DNA of 64,000 nucleotides from Budorcas taxicolor (Eukaryota > Chordata > Mammalia > Artiodactyla > Bovidae), in contig NC_068910.1 in NCBI RefSeq assembly GCF_023091745.1, positions 128,171,170 through 128,235,169 of the forward strand. The letters run 5' to 3'. A program made the position numbers and the translations under genes. Position 1 is the stretch's first letter, and the number at the start of each line of letters is the position of its first letter. Shown here piece by piece: positions 47,086 through 58,848 of the stretch. Under the pieces are notes generated by a model that was not told the origin of the DNA, did no database searches, and saw only the letters and a program-made list of their open reading frames with translations.

Positions 47086-47560
47086 CATGAACGTTGCATC
47101 ACGCAGCCTGCAGCACTTGTAAGCACAACATGAGGGCCAAAAGAAGAGCCACAAAGACGAAGGAAAGAAATTTTTTAAAGCAAGTCATGAGGTTAATTTT
47201 TTTTTTTTAAGTCAGTCTATTTATGTTGAAAATAAAATGGAAGGAGTACTCCTCAAGAAGGAACACTTGAAACCCTTGCATTCCAGCCGTTTGCTTGAAA
47301 TATGCACAAGGATTTTAACACAATCACTTGGGAAGTTCAAGTGAATTGTTCCAATTGAAGGATTAACAAAATAGGCTTGTACTTGTGCGTGCATGTCAAA
47401 AATAATAACTAAATCCATTTTCCTATACTATTTTAAGTTGTGTAGGCAACAGGCATTTGGGGAGGGGATGGACGTTGCAAAAATTAATAATGCCAAGAAA
47501 AAAATGAACCTTGAATAGGAGCACTTCTCACTTCTACATGCTTATCTTCTCTTTTTCTGA
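47086..47560. other. Unassigned sequence
   Basis: No gene or repeat recognised. Confidence 0.45.
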
Positions 47561-48204
47561 ATGTCTATCCACCTCCTGAGTCATGATCAAGGCCTCAGTA
47601 GACATCTAAGAACTCATCATGTATCAGGGGCTATGTGAGATGCTCAAGACACAAGACTCCTCCCCAGATGAGGCCGCAATTTCATAGTTCAGAAAAGAAA
47701 AATGAAGAAATAAGACAGATATAAAGTAGAAATAATAAATTCTAAAATGGGTGAAGGGAGAGTTGGCATCAAGAATTTAAAGGACAGAAAAATTATAGCT
47801 GATTGGAGGATTCTGAAGAGGTTTCTAAGAGAAAACTGAGATTGGACTGAATGCTAGGGAGGACTGTGACCAAAAAGGCGTTCCAGGAAGGAGGATCAGC
47901 ATGAGTGAAGGCAAAACAATGGAAAAGAACGATGTATATTTGAAAAGATTGAGGGCCACAATTTGGCCACTACATGGGATACTTACATGGTAGAAGTGGC
48001 TGAGATAGGTAAAGGTGAGTTAAAACCACATTGTAGATCTTAAGGTCATGATTTTTCACAAATGTAGATATTAGGGTTTCAATGCAAAAGAGTGGTAAGG
48101 TCAGAAACAAAATGCTGTAGAAAAAATTACTATGCTAGTGGCAATATTGAATGTGGATTGAGTAAGAAAAAGACCTAAAGTAGAGGACTGAGAAATGTTC
48201 ACCT
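47561..48204 (+). mobile_element. Old interspersed repeat of unassigned family
   Basis: Phrases such as gcgttccaggaaggaggatc, agcatgagtgaaggcaaaac and aaagagtggtaaggtcag resemble a widespread old mammalian repeat. I cannot name the family with confidence. Confidence 0.4.
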
Positions 48205-48217
48205 AAGCTATGAATTA

Positions 48218-48492
48218 GGAGAAGGCAATGGCAACCCACTCCAGTACCCTTGCCTGGAAACTCCCATGGACGGAGGAGTCTGGTAGGCTGCAGTCCCTGG
48301 GGTTGCTGCGAGTCGGACACAACTGAGCGGCTTGACTTTCACTTTTCACTTTCATGCATTGGAGAAGGAAATGGCAACCCACTCCAGTATTCTTGCCTGG
48401 AGAATCCCAGGGACGGGGGAGCCTGGTGGGCCGCCGTCTATGGGGTCCCACAGAGTCGGACACGACTGAAGTGACTTAGCAGCAGCAGCATC
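48218..48492 (+). mobile_element. Bov-A2 SINE with TSD
   Basis: A complete dimer. TSD aagctatgaatta (48205-48217) and aagcaatgaacta (48493-48505), 11 of 13 matching. Low divergence. Confidence 0.95.
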
Positions 48493-48505
48493 AAGCAATG
48501 AACTA

Positions 48506-49094
48506 TGGCTTCAGTCATAGATGACGCCATTTCTAAGGCTGGCCTTTGCTTTGTAAAGATTAAGGCAAGAGAACATACATGAATCCATGCCTTCTACCAT
48601 TGCAGGAAAATACCAAGACCATATAAAGTAGCATATGAAGGCAGCTGCCACTCTGCCAGTCTGTGGGACAATCTCTGCTATCCTTAAAATTAAAAGCTTC
48701 CTCCTCACCCTTTGGTTATGTTCCCAAGCTCAGATAATCTCTTCCCATTTCTACATCTGACCCTCTGCTAAAGTTGCAGTATTTCTGATTTCTATCTCTG
48801 CCCACTGGTACTTTGCTTAACCAGACTATTTATTCCAGTGTTGCCCTGGGATGGTGCTTTCAAATCTATAGTATTCCCATACTCTGCAGTGAAGGGTCAC
48901 TCCAGCCCCATGCTTATTCAGGCCATGATCTGAAACCCTTCTGGCCTGGATCACAAAAGATTGGTAGACACCATTGCCTCAAAGAAGTACTTTGCAAGTA
49001 TCTTTGTCTCCCAGTTTTATGAAAAGGACTGAAATTATCCTAATGATAGTAGCCAGAGTCATGAGTTCCCAAGACTCAAAATGGGGAAGGCTTT
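48506..49094. other. Unassigned sequence
   Basis: No gene or repeat recognised. Confidence 0.45.
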
Positions 49095-49225
49095 TCCAGG
49101 TCATCTAGTCCCATCTTCCTCATTTTATACAGAACAAAATATATATTAAGTGGCTTATTGATAGTCACAGAAAGTGTCAACAAAGAGCTAACATCTAATT
49201 CTCAATCCAGTAGATATTTGTTAGC
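49095..49225 (-). mobile_element. Possible MIR
   Basis: Antisense likeness: ccatcttcctcattttatac and ttattgatagtcacagaaag. Confidence 0.45.
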
Positions 49226-49289
49226 AGTTAGAATGTATAAAGTGTTATCAATCTAAATTACAGATGCAATCAGACTACAATGACTGCAT

Positions 49290-49480
49290 AATTTCTATCC
49301 ACATCCTATAGCACTTTACCTTATGACCCTGCATTGCTTGTGAATTGCTTCACTCAATCATCCTGGCTTTCCAATGGACTGACATTCTTGGAGGGCAGAC
49401 ATTAGATTGTCTCAATGCATTACTAGCTGCCTGTCGTGGTACAAGACACATGGCATACTCCCAACAATCACCTAATGTGT
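49290..49480 (+). mobile_element. L2 3' end
   Basis: Follows the L2 3' terminal order: atagcactttaccttatgac, gacattcttggagggcagac and gcctgtcgtggtacaagaca. Confidence 0.55.
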
Positions 49481-50711
49481 TAGTTGATTACAAAGAGGTG
49501 AATTTTGGCACCCTCTGCATTGTAATATATGGTGTTGTATATCATCTTAGAAGGGGAAAATTATGGACATGTCTTTTATTCTTTTTTAATGTTGTAATTC
49601 ATATATTAATATTTTAATGAAGTAAATGAGAACTAATATCCTCACCTACCAGCAGCATTAAGGAAACCTGGGGTGGCTCCTATATCCATAGATAAGAAAA
49701 CTAGCTGTTGAATCATTTCTTAGCAACAATATCTGATCCTTTATTAATACACATTTCCATTGTAGAATTAAACATGATGTCTGTCCTGTTTTTTTCCTAC
49801 ACATTTCCATTCTTTATCTGTAACAAATACAACTATAAGTATAGAAGAGTCCTTAATCTAGAAGTTGGTATCTTGAACAAAGTGGAAGTTATTTCCCCTT
49901 TAACACCCACAGAATAATGGCCTCAATGAGATTTCCCCAAAGTTGGGGAGAACTAATGGGAGAATTGTTCAGTTTTGTAAAACCCATTACAAATTACGAC
50001 ACTGAGGAGTAGTAATCTTAACTTTTTCTTCCAGTTCTAAATCTGGAAGTCTGAAAAATCCTGTTGTTGACCATATTAATTTTTTTAGACATTTTGAAGC
50101 AAAAGGATTGTTAATAAATATTAGCACTAATTACATTTACTGCTACTACAATTGTATTCCATCTTTATTCAAATAGCTCTGGACACCTTCATGGTTAAAT
50201 GTAAAAAACAAATAAATGAACAAAAACATTCTAGCACCTCCGGCATTTGAAAGTAGAATTTGTTGGGCTGTAAACCAGTGAGTTATTTGTCATGCAGCTT
50301 AATTCTGTCATAAAATGCTAATCAGCCTTTCTGTCACTTTGCTCTTGCCCCATATCTTTTTATGAGAACATTAACATGGTTATTACAGAGCAGAGACTCT
50401 TAGGGCTGCAAACATACTTACCATTTATGTATATTTTTGTCCAAAAAAAAAATGTTGCCACCAAGACCCCTAGACTCCTAGTTAACTGGAATCCTAGTTT
50501 CTGGCATCAAGGGCTTGAGTCTGCAGTGCCATCTGGATGATGGTACCAGGTAGCCAGGGCTGGGATCAGTTTCCTCTTGTTCAGACCATTCATCATGAAT
50601 GAATGTGAGACCTTCCTCCTACAGAAGGAGCAACTGAGGCTTCCTTTGTAGAGCTGGTTAAAAAAAAAAAATACAGGCTGTATTTTAAATGGTTCCTTTT
50701 TAACAGTTCCT
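49481..50711. other. Unassigned AT-rich sequence
   Basis: No gene or repeat recognised. 50280-50330 contains several TAAT-type motifs, but nothing that can be called a regulatory element from one sequence. Confidence 0.4.
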
Positions 50712-50722
50712 CATGGAAAAAT

Positions 50723-51108
50723 GGGCTTCCCAAGTGGCGCTAGTGGTAAAGAACCCACCTACCAATGCAGGAGATATAAGAGACACAGGTTTGAGACTTC
50801 CCTGGTGGTCCAGTGGCTAAGACTTTGGGCTCCCAATGCAAGGGGCCTAGGTTCTATCCTTGGTCAGGGAACTAGATCCCACATGCCACAACTGTGACCT
50901 AGGTACAGCCAAATAAATAAATATATTTTTTAAAAAAGAGAGAGACACAGGTTCAATCCCTAGGTCAGGCCAATTCCCTGGAGGAGGGCATGGCAACCTA
51001 CTCCAATATTCTTGCCTGGAGAATCCCAAGGACAGAGGAGCCTGGAGGGCTATGGTCCATAGGGTCCAAAAGTCAAACACAACTGAAGAGACTTAGCACA
51101 CACACATG
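50723..51108 (+). mobile_element. Bov-tA SINE split by a CHR-type SINE, outer 11-bp TSD
   Basis: The head (gggcttcccaagtggcgcta) runs to 50791, and the body resumes at 50941 and ends in a short (CA)n tail. Outer TSD catggaaaaat is perfect at 50712-50722 and 51109-51119. Confidence 0.93.
50792..50940 (+). mobile_element. CHR-type tRNA-Glu SINE inside the Bov-tA
   Basis: The text gagacttccctggtggtcca, caatgcaaggggcctagg and tcagggaactagatcccaca, followed by an A/T-rich AAATAAATAA tail, is that of the cetacean-hippo-ruminant (CHR-2-like) SINE. A perfect 13-bp TSD, agagacacaggtt, flanks it (50779-50791, 50941-50953) and is a duplication of the Bov-tA body. Confidence 0.9.
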
Positions 51109-51374
51109 CATGGAAAAATAGACCTTAGAAGTAATCCCCCCAAAGCCTTCAGAGTTGGAATTTCTTCCCAGAAATTGAAGCAGTAAGGACCCAAGAGAGC
51201 CTCGTCTTGTACTGTGTAATCAATATTCCAAGCAACTCACTAAAGAAGCTGTAGGACTGGGTAATTCTTGCCAAAGCTGGGCTACAACTAGAGCTGTCAG
51301 ACATCTTACATCTCAATAACTTATCCTGTGACCCTGGAGAAAGCTATCATCCTGCAAAGACATATTTCACAATA

Positions 51375-51525
51375 TACCACAAAATATGGGCTTTGACCTG
51401 AGACAGTTCTATATCTGAATTTTGGCTCCATCACTTACTCTGTAGCTCTTGTCAAATCACTTGTCTTTTCTGAGCTCCTAGGTTCACTGCTGTTATTGTT
51501 TGTCAAGCTGTTGTAAAGATTGATG
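51375..51525 (+). mobile_element. MIR
   Basis: Sense MIR: ttggctccatcacttactct, cttgtcaaatcacttgtctt and ctgagctcctaggttcac. Confidence 0.72.
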
Positions 51526-51579
51526 TCTGTTTACCATTATTAAAAATAATGGTAACTATTTGTGATTATCCATATTCCA

Positions 51580-51790
51580 GAGCATGTGAGCTCAGTCATA
51601 TCCAACTCTTTGTGATCCCATGGACTATGGCCCACCAGCCTTTTCTGTCTATGAGATTCCCCAGGCAAGAATACTGGAGTGAGTGGCCAGTTCCTCCTGC
51701 AGGAAACCTTCCCAACCCAGGGATCAAGCCTGAGTCTCCTGTGTCTCCTACATTGGCAGGTGAATTCTTTACCGCTGAGCCACCATGACT
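51580..51790 (-). mobile_element. Bov-tA SINE
   Basis: A reverse copy from the tail (ctcagtcatatccaactctt) to the head (ttaccgctgagccaccatg), with a small duplication in the B-box region (gtctcctgtgtctcctac). Confidence 0.92.
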
Positions 51791-52218
51791 GCTATTGAAC
51801 CATCAGAACCAAGGTTGGTGTTCAAATGCATTAACTGCATTATAGTACAATTCCTTCTTTCTTTCAACTCGATTTCTGAATTCTCTTAGTTTATCTACAA
51901 TTTAACTCTCCTATTCTGTATGTTTTAATTTAAGCTGCCTCAGAGCTTCTTTGGAAGAAGAATAGCTATTACAAGTAAATATTTTCTTTGTCTTGTCCAA
52001 AAATGTAAAGAGGGTCTCTAATATACCTGATGGTTCACTCCTTGCTTTTTGATTCTACCTAGGGAATATAACAGAAATCAATCTTTGAGAACCATCTCCT
52101 TTTCCCCAGTCAGTCATGAACCTGTATATAATCTGTATATAAACTCCACTTTGCAAAATGCCCAAGCATCTGGATCAGTTATTCTCATGTTTATTTATTA
52201 AACATAGCAGCAATTTTT

Positions 52219-52238
52219 GGGGGGGGTGGGGTGGGGGG
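52219..52238 (+). other. G-quadruplex-prone run at the L1 5' end
   Basis: Four G-runs in 20 bases (gggggggg, gggg, gggggg separated by single t). Confidence 0.6.
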
Positions 52239-53002
52239 CAGGTCTGTGTCCTATCCAGTTCGGCCCAGCCAGCCCCAAGTTTGGTGCTCGGGAGGTGGAG
52301 AGCTCAGCCTTAGGATGAGTGGTCAAAAGGCTGCTGCTTAGGCTATGCCTACTGTTCCCCACTGCTCCCCAGGGCCTCTAGTAGCCATGGCTGGTCCCAA
52401 ATTAACTGAATCAGGAACTCTGTGAGGGTCCAGCAGTCAGGGTGAATTGACTGCAGGCAAGAGTTGAAGAGCCATTCTTGTACTTAATTGGCCTCCAAAA
52501 GCATCCTCTGCTCTCTTTCCAGAAAGGAAAAGCATCCCTGCCATTTGTATCATGGGGACATGAGCCTCAACCTCATCTCTGTGCTGGTCTATGGATTTTG
52601 GCTTGTTTGAGATCAAGCCCAGAGCCTTTGGAGTGGGAACACTGACTCCAAGACCCTAGACTACCAGAGAACTAACCCTAGTGACTATCAAATAATGAGA
52701 ACTCACAAAGGAAATCACTTGAATACAAGATCCAGCATCACCCAACCACCAGTAGCACCCTGTGCACGATGCTTCATCTAAACAAACAAGGCAAAAATAC
52801 AAACCCAATCATCAGCAGACAGGACTACCACCTCACTCAGCCTTGCCCATCAGAGGAAAAACAAACAAAAACTCAGCACAAATATACGAAGCTTACACAA
52901 ACCACTGGGCCAAGCTTAGGAGGACAGAAACCAAAAGGAAGAAAGAATTCAACCTTGAAGCCTGGGAAAAGGGGACCTCAAACACAATAAGTTAAAAAAA
53001 TA

Positions 53003-54122
53003 ATGAAAAGGCAGAGAAACACTATGCAAATCAAGGAATAAACTAGAAACACAGAAGTCCAAATAAATGAAGAGGACATAGGCAAACTACCTGAAAAAAA
53101 ATTCAGAATAATGATAGTAAAGATGATCAAAAACCTTGGAAACAAAATGGAGAAAATGCAAGAATCAATTAACAAAGGCCTAGAAAAATTAAAGAATAAA
53201 CATACAGAGACAAACAACAAAATTACTGAAATTAAAAATACTCTACAAGAAATCAAGGGCTTCCTTCATAGCTCAGTCAGTAAAGAATCTGCCTGCAGTG
53301 CAGGAGACTCAGGTTTGATCTCTGGGTCAGGAAGATTCCCTGGAGAAGGAAATGGCAACCCACTCCAGTATCCTTGCCTGGAAAATCCCATGGACAGAGA
53401 AGCCTGGTAGGCTGCAGTCCTCCTTGGCATCACAAAGAATCAGGCACAACTGAGTGGCTAACACTTCATTTCATGAGAAGGAATCAATAACAATATCTGA
53501 AGCAGAAGAATGAATCAGTGAGCTGGAAGATAAAATGGTGGAAATAACTTCTGAAGAGCAGAATAAAGTAAAAAGAATGGAAAGAACTGAGGATAGTCTC
53601 AGAGACCCCTGGGACAATATCAAATGCACCAACATTCAAATTATAGGGGTCCCAGAAGAAGAATAGAAAAAGAAAGGGTATGAGAAATTTTCTGAAGAGA
53701 TTATAGTTGAAAATTCCCTCCACATCAAAAGGAAACAGTCAATCAAGTCCAAGAGGCACAAAGAGTCCCATACAGGATAAACCCAAGGAGAAACACACCA
53801 AGACACATACTAATCAAACTAACAAAGACTAAATGCAAAGAATATTAAAAGCAGCAAGGGAGAAGCAACAAGTAACATACAAGGGAAACCCCATACACTT
53901 AACAGGTGATCTCTCAGCAGAAACTCTGCAGGCCAGACGGGGAGGGCAAGATATATTTAAAGTACTGAAAAGGAAAAAAATTTACAACCAAGATTACTGT
54001 ATCCTGCAAGGATCTCATTCAAAACTGATGGAGAATTAAAATGCTTTTCAGACAAGCAAAAGTTAAGAGAATTCAGTACCACCAAACCAGCTTTACAACA
54101 AATTTTAAAGGGACTTATATAG
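53003..54122 (+). pseudogene. L1 ORF1 remnant (RNA-binding protein)
   Basis: The start ATGAAAAGGCAGAG at 53003 is the usual artiodactyl ORF1 start, but codon 13 is TAA (53039-53041). Coiled-coil coding text follows (KMEKMQESINKGLEKLKNK), then a Bov-tA insertion at 53257, then the RNA-recognition and C-terminal part (ILKAAREKQQVTYKGNPIHL, ETLQARR) to a stop at about 54122. The broken frames rule out a product. Confidence 0.88.
53257..53477 (+). mobile_element. Bov-tA SINE in L1 ORF1, with TSD
   Basis: A full plus-strand copy. TSD aagaaatcaa (53247-53256) and aaggaatcaa (53478-53487), 9 of 10 matching. Confidence 0.93.
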
Positions 54123-54943
54123 TCAAGAAATACAAGAGAAGAAAAAAGATCTACAAAATCCACCCCAAACATTTAAGAAAATGTTAATAGGAACATAAAT
54201 ATCAATAATTACTTTAAATGTAAATGGTGAAATGCTCCAACCAAAAGACACAGACTCGCTGAATGGATACAAAAACAAGACCCATATATATATGCTGTCT
54301 ACAAGAAACCCACTTCAGACCTAAAGACACATATAGACTGAAAGTGAGAGGACTGAAAAATATATTCCATGCAAATCAGCAAAAGAAAGCTGGTGTAGCA
54401 ATCCCCATATCAGACAAAATAGATGTTAAAGACGGTTAAAAGAAATAAGGAAGGACATTATATAACAATCAAGGGATCAATCCAAGAGGAAGACATAACA
54501 ATTGTAAATGTCTATGCACCAACATAGGACCACCTCAATACATAGGACAAACACTAACAGATATCAAAGGAAAAATTGACAGTAGCACAATAATAGTAGG
54601 AGGATTTAACACCCCACTCACACCAATGGACAGATCATGAAATCAGAAAATTAATAAGGAAACACAAGTCTTAAATGATACATTAGATGAGATGGGTCTC
54701 ATTGATATCTTCAGGACATTCCATTCAAATGCAGAAGAATACACCTTCTCAAGTGCACATGGAACATTCTCCAGGATAGACCACATCTTGGGTCACAAAT
54801 CAAACCTCATTAAATTTAAGAAAATTGAAATCAAGCATCTTCTCCAACCACAGCAACGCTATGAGACTAGGTATCAATTACAAGAAAAAACTGTAAGAAA
54901 CACCAACACATGGAAATTAAACAAAACATTTTAAAATAATAAT

Positions 54944-55073
54944 AATTACAAGCACTGAAATTGAAGCTGTGATCAAAAATCTCCCAAAAAACAAAAGCCC
55001 AGGACCAGATGGCTTCATAGGAGAATTCTATCAAGCATTTAGAGAAGAGCTAATGCCTATCCTTCTAAAACTC
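54944..55073 (+). repeat. Displaced duplicate of an ORF2 segment inside the L1
   Basis: The stretch from ttacaagcactgaaattgaa through agcccaggaccagatggctt to atccttctaaaact repeats the true RT-entry segment at 55651-55782, with several differences. It stands where L1 normally has the unrelated sequence between the WKLNK block and the KEFLETNDNEN block. Confidence 0.88.
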
Positions 55074-56613
55074 TGTCAACAGGTGACAGAACGCATCAAA
55101 ATGGAAACCAAAGAATTTCTAGAAACGAATGACAATGAAAACATGACAACTCAAACACCTGTGGGATGCAGCAAAAGAAGTTCTAAGAGGGAAGCTTATA
55201 GCAATACAATCCTACCTCAAGCAGCAAGAAAAACATCAAATAGACAACCTAACTTTACACCTAAAACAACTGGAAAAAGAACAATAAAAAAAAATTAGTA
55301 GAAGGAAAGAAATCATAAAGATCCAAGCAGAAATAAATGAAAAAGAAATGAAGGAAACAATAGTAAAGATTAATAAAACTAAAAGCTGGTTCTTTGAGAA
55401 GATAAACAAAATTGACAAACTTTTAGTCAGACTCACCAAGAAAAAAAGAGAGAAGAATCAAATCTACAAAATTAGAAATTAAAAAGGAAAAGTTACAACG
55501 GACAATGCAGAAATACAGAGGATTACAAGAGACTATTACGAATAACTATATGGCAATAAAATGGATAACCTGGAAGAAATGGTCAGATTCTTAGAAAAGC
55601 TCAATCTTCCAAGACTGAATCAGGAAGAAATAGGAATTATGAACAACCCAATTACAAGCACTGAAATTGAAGCTTTGATAAAAAAATCTTCCAAAAGACA
55701 AAAGCCCAGGACCAGATGGCTTCATAGGAGAATTCTATCAAGCATTTAGAGAAGAGCTAATGCATATCCTTCTAAAACTGTCAAAAAATTGCAGAGAAAA
55801 GAATACTTCCAAATGCATTCTACGAGGCCATCATCACCCTGATACCAAAACCAAACAAAGACAACACACAAAAAAAGAAAACTACAGGCCATTATCACTG
55901 ATGAACATAGATGCAAAAATCCTTAACAAAATTTTAGCAAAAAGAATTCAGCAACACATCAAAAAGCTCATACAACATGATCCAGTTGGGTTTATTCCAG
56001 GAATGCAAGGATTCTTCAATATATGCAAATCAAACAATGTGACACCCCATATTAACAAACCAAAAGATAAAAACCAGATGATAATATCAATAGATGCATA
56101 AAAAGACTTTGACAAAATTCAGCACCCATTTATGATTAAACTCTTCAAAAAATGGGCATAGAAGGAACCTACCTCAACATAGTAAAGGCCATATATGATA
56201 AACCTACCACAAACATTATTGTCAGTGGTGAAAAACTGAAAGCACTCCCCCTAAGATCAGGAACAAGACAAGGATGTCCACTTTCACCACTATGACTCAA
56301 CATAGATTTGGAAGTCCTAGCTACAGCAATCAGAGAAGAAAAAGAAATAAAAGGAATCCAGATCAGAAAAGAAGTAAAGCTCTCACTGTTTGCAGATGAC
56401 ATGATACTGTATATAGAAAACCCTAAAGATATGATCAGAAAATTACTAGAGCTAATCAGTGAATTTAGCAAAGTTTCAGGATACAAAATCAATACACAGA
56501 AATTACTTGCATTTCTATATACTAACAATGAAAAATCAGAAAGAGAAATTAAGGAATCAATCCCACTCACCACTGTAACAAAAAGAATCAAATATCTAGG
56601 AATAAACTTACCT

Positions 56614-56716
56614 AATGGAGAATCCCAGGGATGGGTGAGCCTGGTAGGCTGCCATCTATGGGGTCGCACAGAGTCGGACATGACTGAAACGACTTAGCAG
56701 CAGCAGCAGCAGCAGC
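56614..56716 (+). mobile_element. Bov-A2 SINE, 5'-truncated (second monomer end only)
   Basis: Only the last ~100 bp (gagaatcccagggatgggtg) and an (AGC)n tail of seven units remain, inserted in L1 ORF2 between acttacctaa and ggagacaaaa. Confidence 0.9.
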
Positions 56717-57216
56717 AAGGAGACAAAAGAACTGTACACAGAAAATTACAAGACACTAATGAGAGAAATCAAAGATGACATAAACAGATGAAGAGATATT
56801 CCATGTTCCTGGGTAGGAAGAATCAATATTGTGAAAATGACTATACTATCAAATGCAATCTACAGATTCGATGTGCTCTCCATCAAATTGCCAATGGCAT
56901 TTTTCACAGAACTAGAACAAAAAGTTTCACAATTCATACGGAAACACAAAAGACCCTGAATAGCCAAAGCAGTCTTGACAAAGAAGAATGGAGCTGAAGG
57001 AATCAACTTTCCTAACTTCAGATTATACTGCAAAGCTACAGCCATCAAGTCAGTATGGTACTAGCACAAAAACAGAAAGACAGACCAATGGAACTAGATA
57101 GAAAGCCCAGAAATAAACCCATGCACCTACGGGTACCTTATATTTGACAAAAGAGGCAAGAATATACAATAGGGTAAAGACAGCCTCTTCACTAAATGGT
57201 GCTGGGAAAACTGGAC

Positions 57217-57474
57217 TGCTGCTGCTGCTACTAAGTCACTTCAGTCGTGACCGACTCTGTGCAACTCCATAGATAACAGCCCACCAGGCTCCCCCATCCC
57301 TGGGATTCTCCAGGCAAGAACACTGGAGTGGGTTGCCATTTCCTTCTCCAATGCATGAAAGTGAAAAGTGAAAATGAAGTCCCTCAGTCATGTCCGACTC
57401 TTAGCGACCCCATGGACTGCAGCCCACCAGGCTCCTCTGTCCATGGGATCTTCCAGGCAAGAGTACTGGAGTGG
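57217..57474 (-). mobile_element. Bov-A2 SINE in L1 ORF2 with 13-bp TSD
   Basis: A full reverse dimer. Perfect TSD gggaaaactggac at 57204-57216 and 57475-57487. Confidence 0.96.
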
Positions 57475-58848
57475 GGGAAAACTGGACAGCTACATGTAAA
57501 AGAATGAAATTAGAACACTTCCTAACACCATACACAAAGATAAACTCAAAATGGATTAAAGACCTAAATGTAAGACCAGAAACTATAAAACTCTTAGAGG
57601 AAAACATAGGCAGAACACTCGATGACATAAATCAAAGCAAGATGCTCTTTGACCCACCTCCTAGAGTAACAGAAATAAAAGTAAATAGAAGTAAACAAGT
57701 GGGACCTGACCGAACTTAAAAGCTTTTGCACACCAAAGGAAACTATAAGCAAGGTAAAAAGACAACCCTCAGAATGCAAGAAAATAATAGCAAATGAAAC
57801 AACTGACAAAGGATTAATTTCCAAAATATACAAGCAGCTCATACAAGTCAATGCCAGAAAAACAAACAACCCAATCAAAAAGTGGGGAAAAGACCTAAAC
57901 AGACTTTTCTCCAAAGAAGACATACAGATGACTAACAAACACATGAAAAGATGCTCAACACCACTCATTATTAGAGAAATGCAAATCAAAACTACAGTAG
58001 ATATCACCTCACACTGGTCAGAATGGCCATCATCAAAAAGTCTACAAACAATAAAAGCTGGAGAGGGTATGGAAAAAATGGAATGCTTTTGCACTGTTGG
58101 TAGGGCTGTAAATTGATACAGCCACTATGGAAGACAGTATGGCAATTCCTTAAAAAACTAGGAATAAAACCACCATATGACCCAGCAATCCCACTCCTCA
58201 GCATATACCCTGAGTAAACCAAAATTGAAAGAGACATATGTATCCCATAATTCATTGCAGCACTATTTACAATAGTTAGAACATGGAAGCAACCTAGATG
58301 TCCATCGACAGATGAATGGATAAAGAAGTTGTGGTACATACACACAATGGAGTATTAGCCATAAAAAGGAATACATTTGAGTCAGATCTGATTAGGTGGA
58401 TGAACCTAGAACCTATCATACAGAGTGAAGACAGTCAGAAAGAGAAAGATAAAAATTGTCTTCTAACACATATATACAGACTCTAGAAGAATGGTACTAA
58501 AAAACTTATTTATAGGGCAGCAGTGGAGAAACAAACATAGAGAATAGACTTATGGACATGCAGAGAGGGCAGGAGAGGGTGAGAAGTATGGAAAGAGTAA
58601 CATGGAAACTTACATTACCATATGTAAAACAGATAGCCAAGGGGAATTTGCTGTTTGGCTCAGGAAACTCAAACAGGGCTCTGTATCAACCTAGAGGGGT
58701 TGGATGGGGAGGGAGATGGGAGGAAGGTTCAAAAGGGAGGGCATGTATGTATACCCATGGCTGATTCATGGTTGGGGTCTGACAGAAAACAACAAAATTC
58801 TGTAAAGCCATTATCCTTCAATTAAAAAATTAATTTAAAATAAAAAAG

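Larger units (their letters stand above)
54196..58480 (+). pseudogene. L1 ORF2 remnant (endonuclease-reverse transcriptase)
   Basis: Endonuclease text from ITLNVNG (near 54200), the RT entry SPGPDGF (twice, see displaced segment), the RT core with SLMNIDAKILNKILA (near 55900), GFIPGMQGFFNI, an intact FADD (tttgcagatgac, 56389-56400), and C-terminal text up to the Cys-rich end near 58350. Many stops and frameshifts plus two SINEs make it non-functional. Confidence 0.9.
52205..58848 (+). mobile_element. Artiodactyl/bovine-type L1, nearly full length, dead
   Basis: About 6.6 kb including three SINEs. 5' UTR (G-rich start at 52219-52238, then to about 53000), ORF1 remnant (53003-54122), ORF2 remnant (54196 to about 58480) and a 3' UTR ending in an A-rich tail at about 58848. 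Interrupted by Bov-tA (53257-53477), a Bov-A2 end (56614-56716) and a full Bov-A2 (57217-57474). Carries an internal displaced duplicate of part of ORF2 at 54944-55073. TSDs could not be identified with confidence. Confidence 0.92.
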
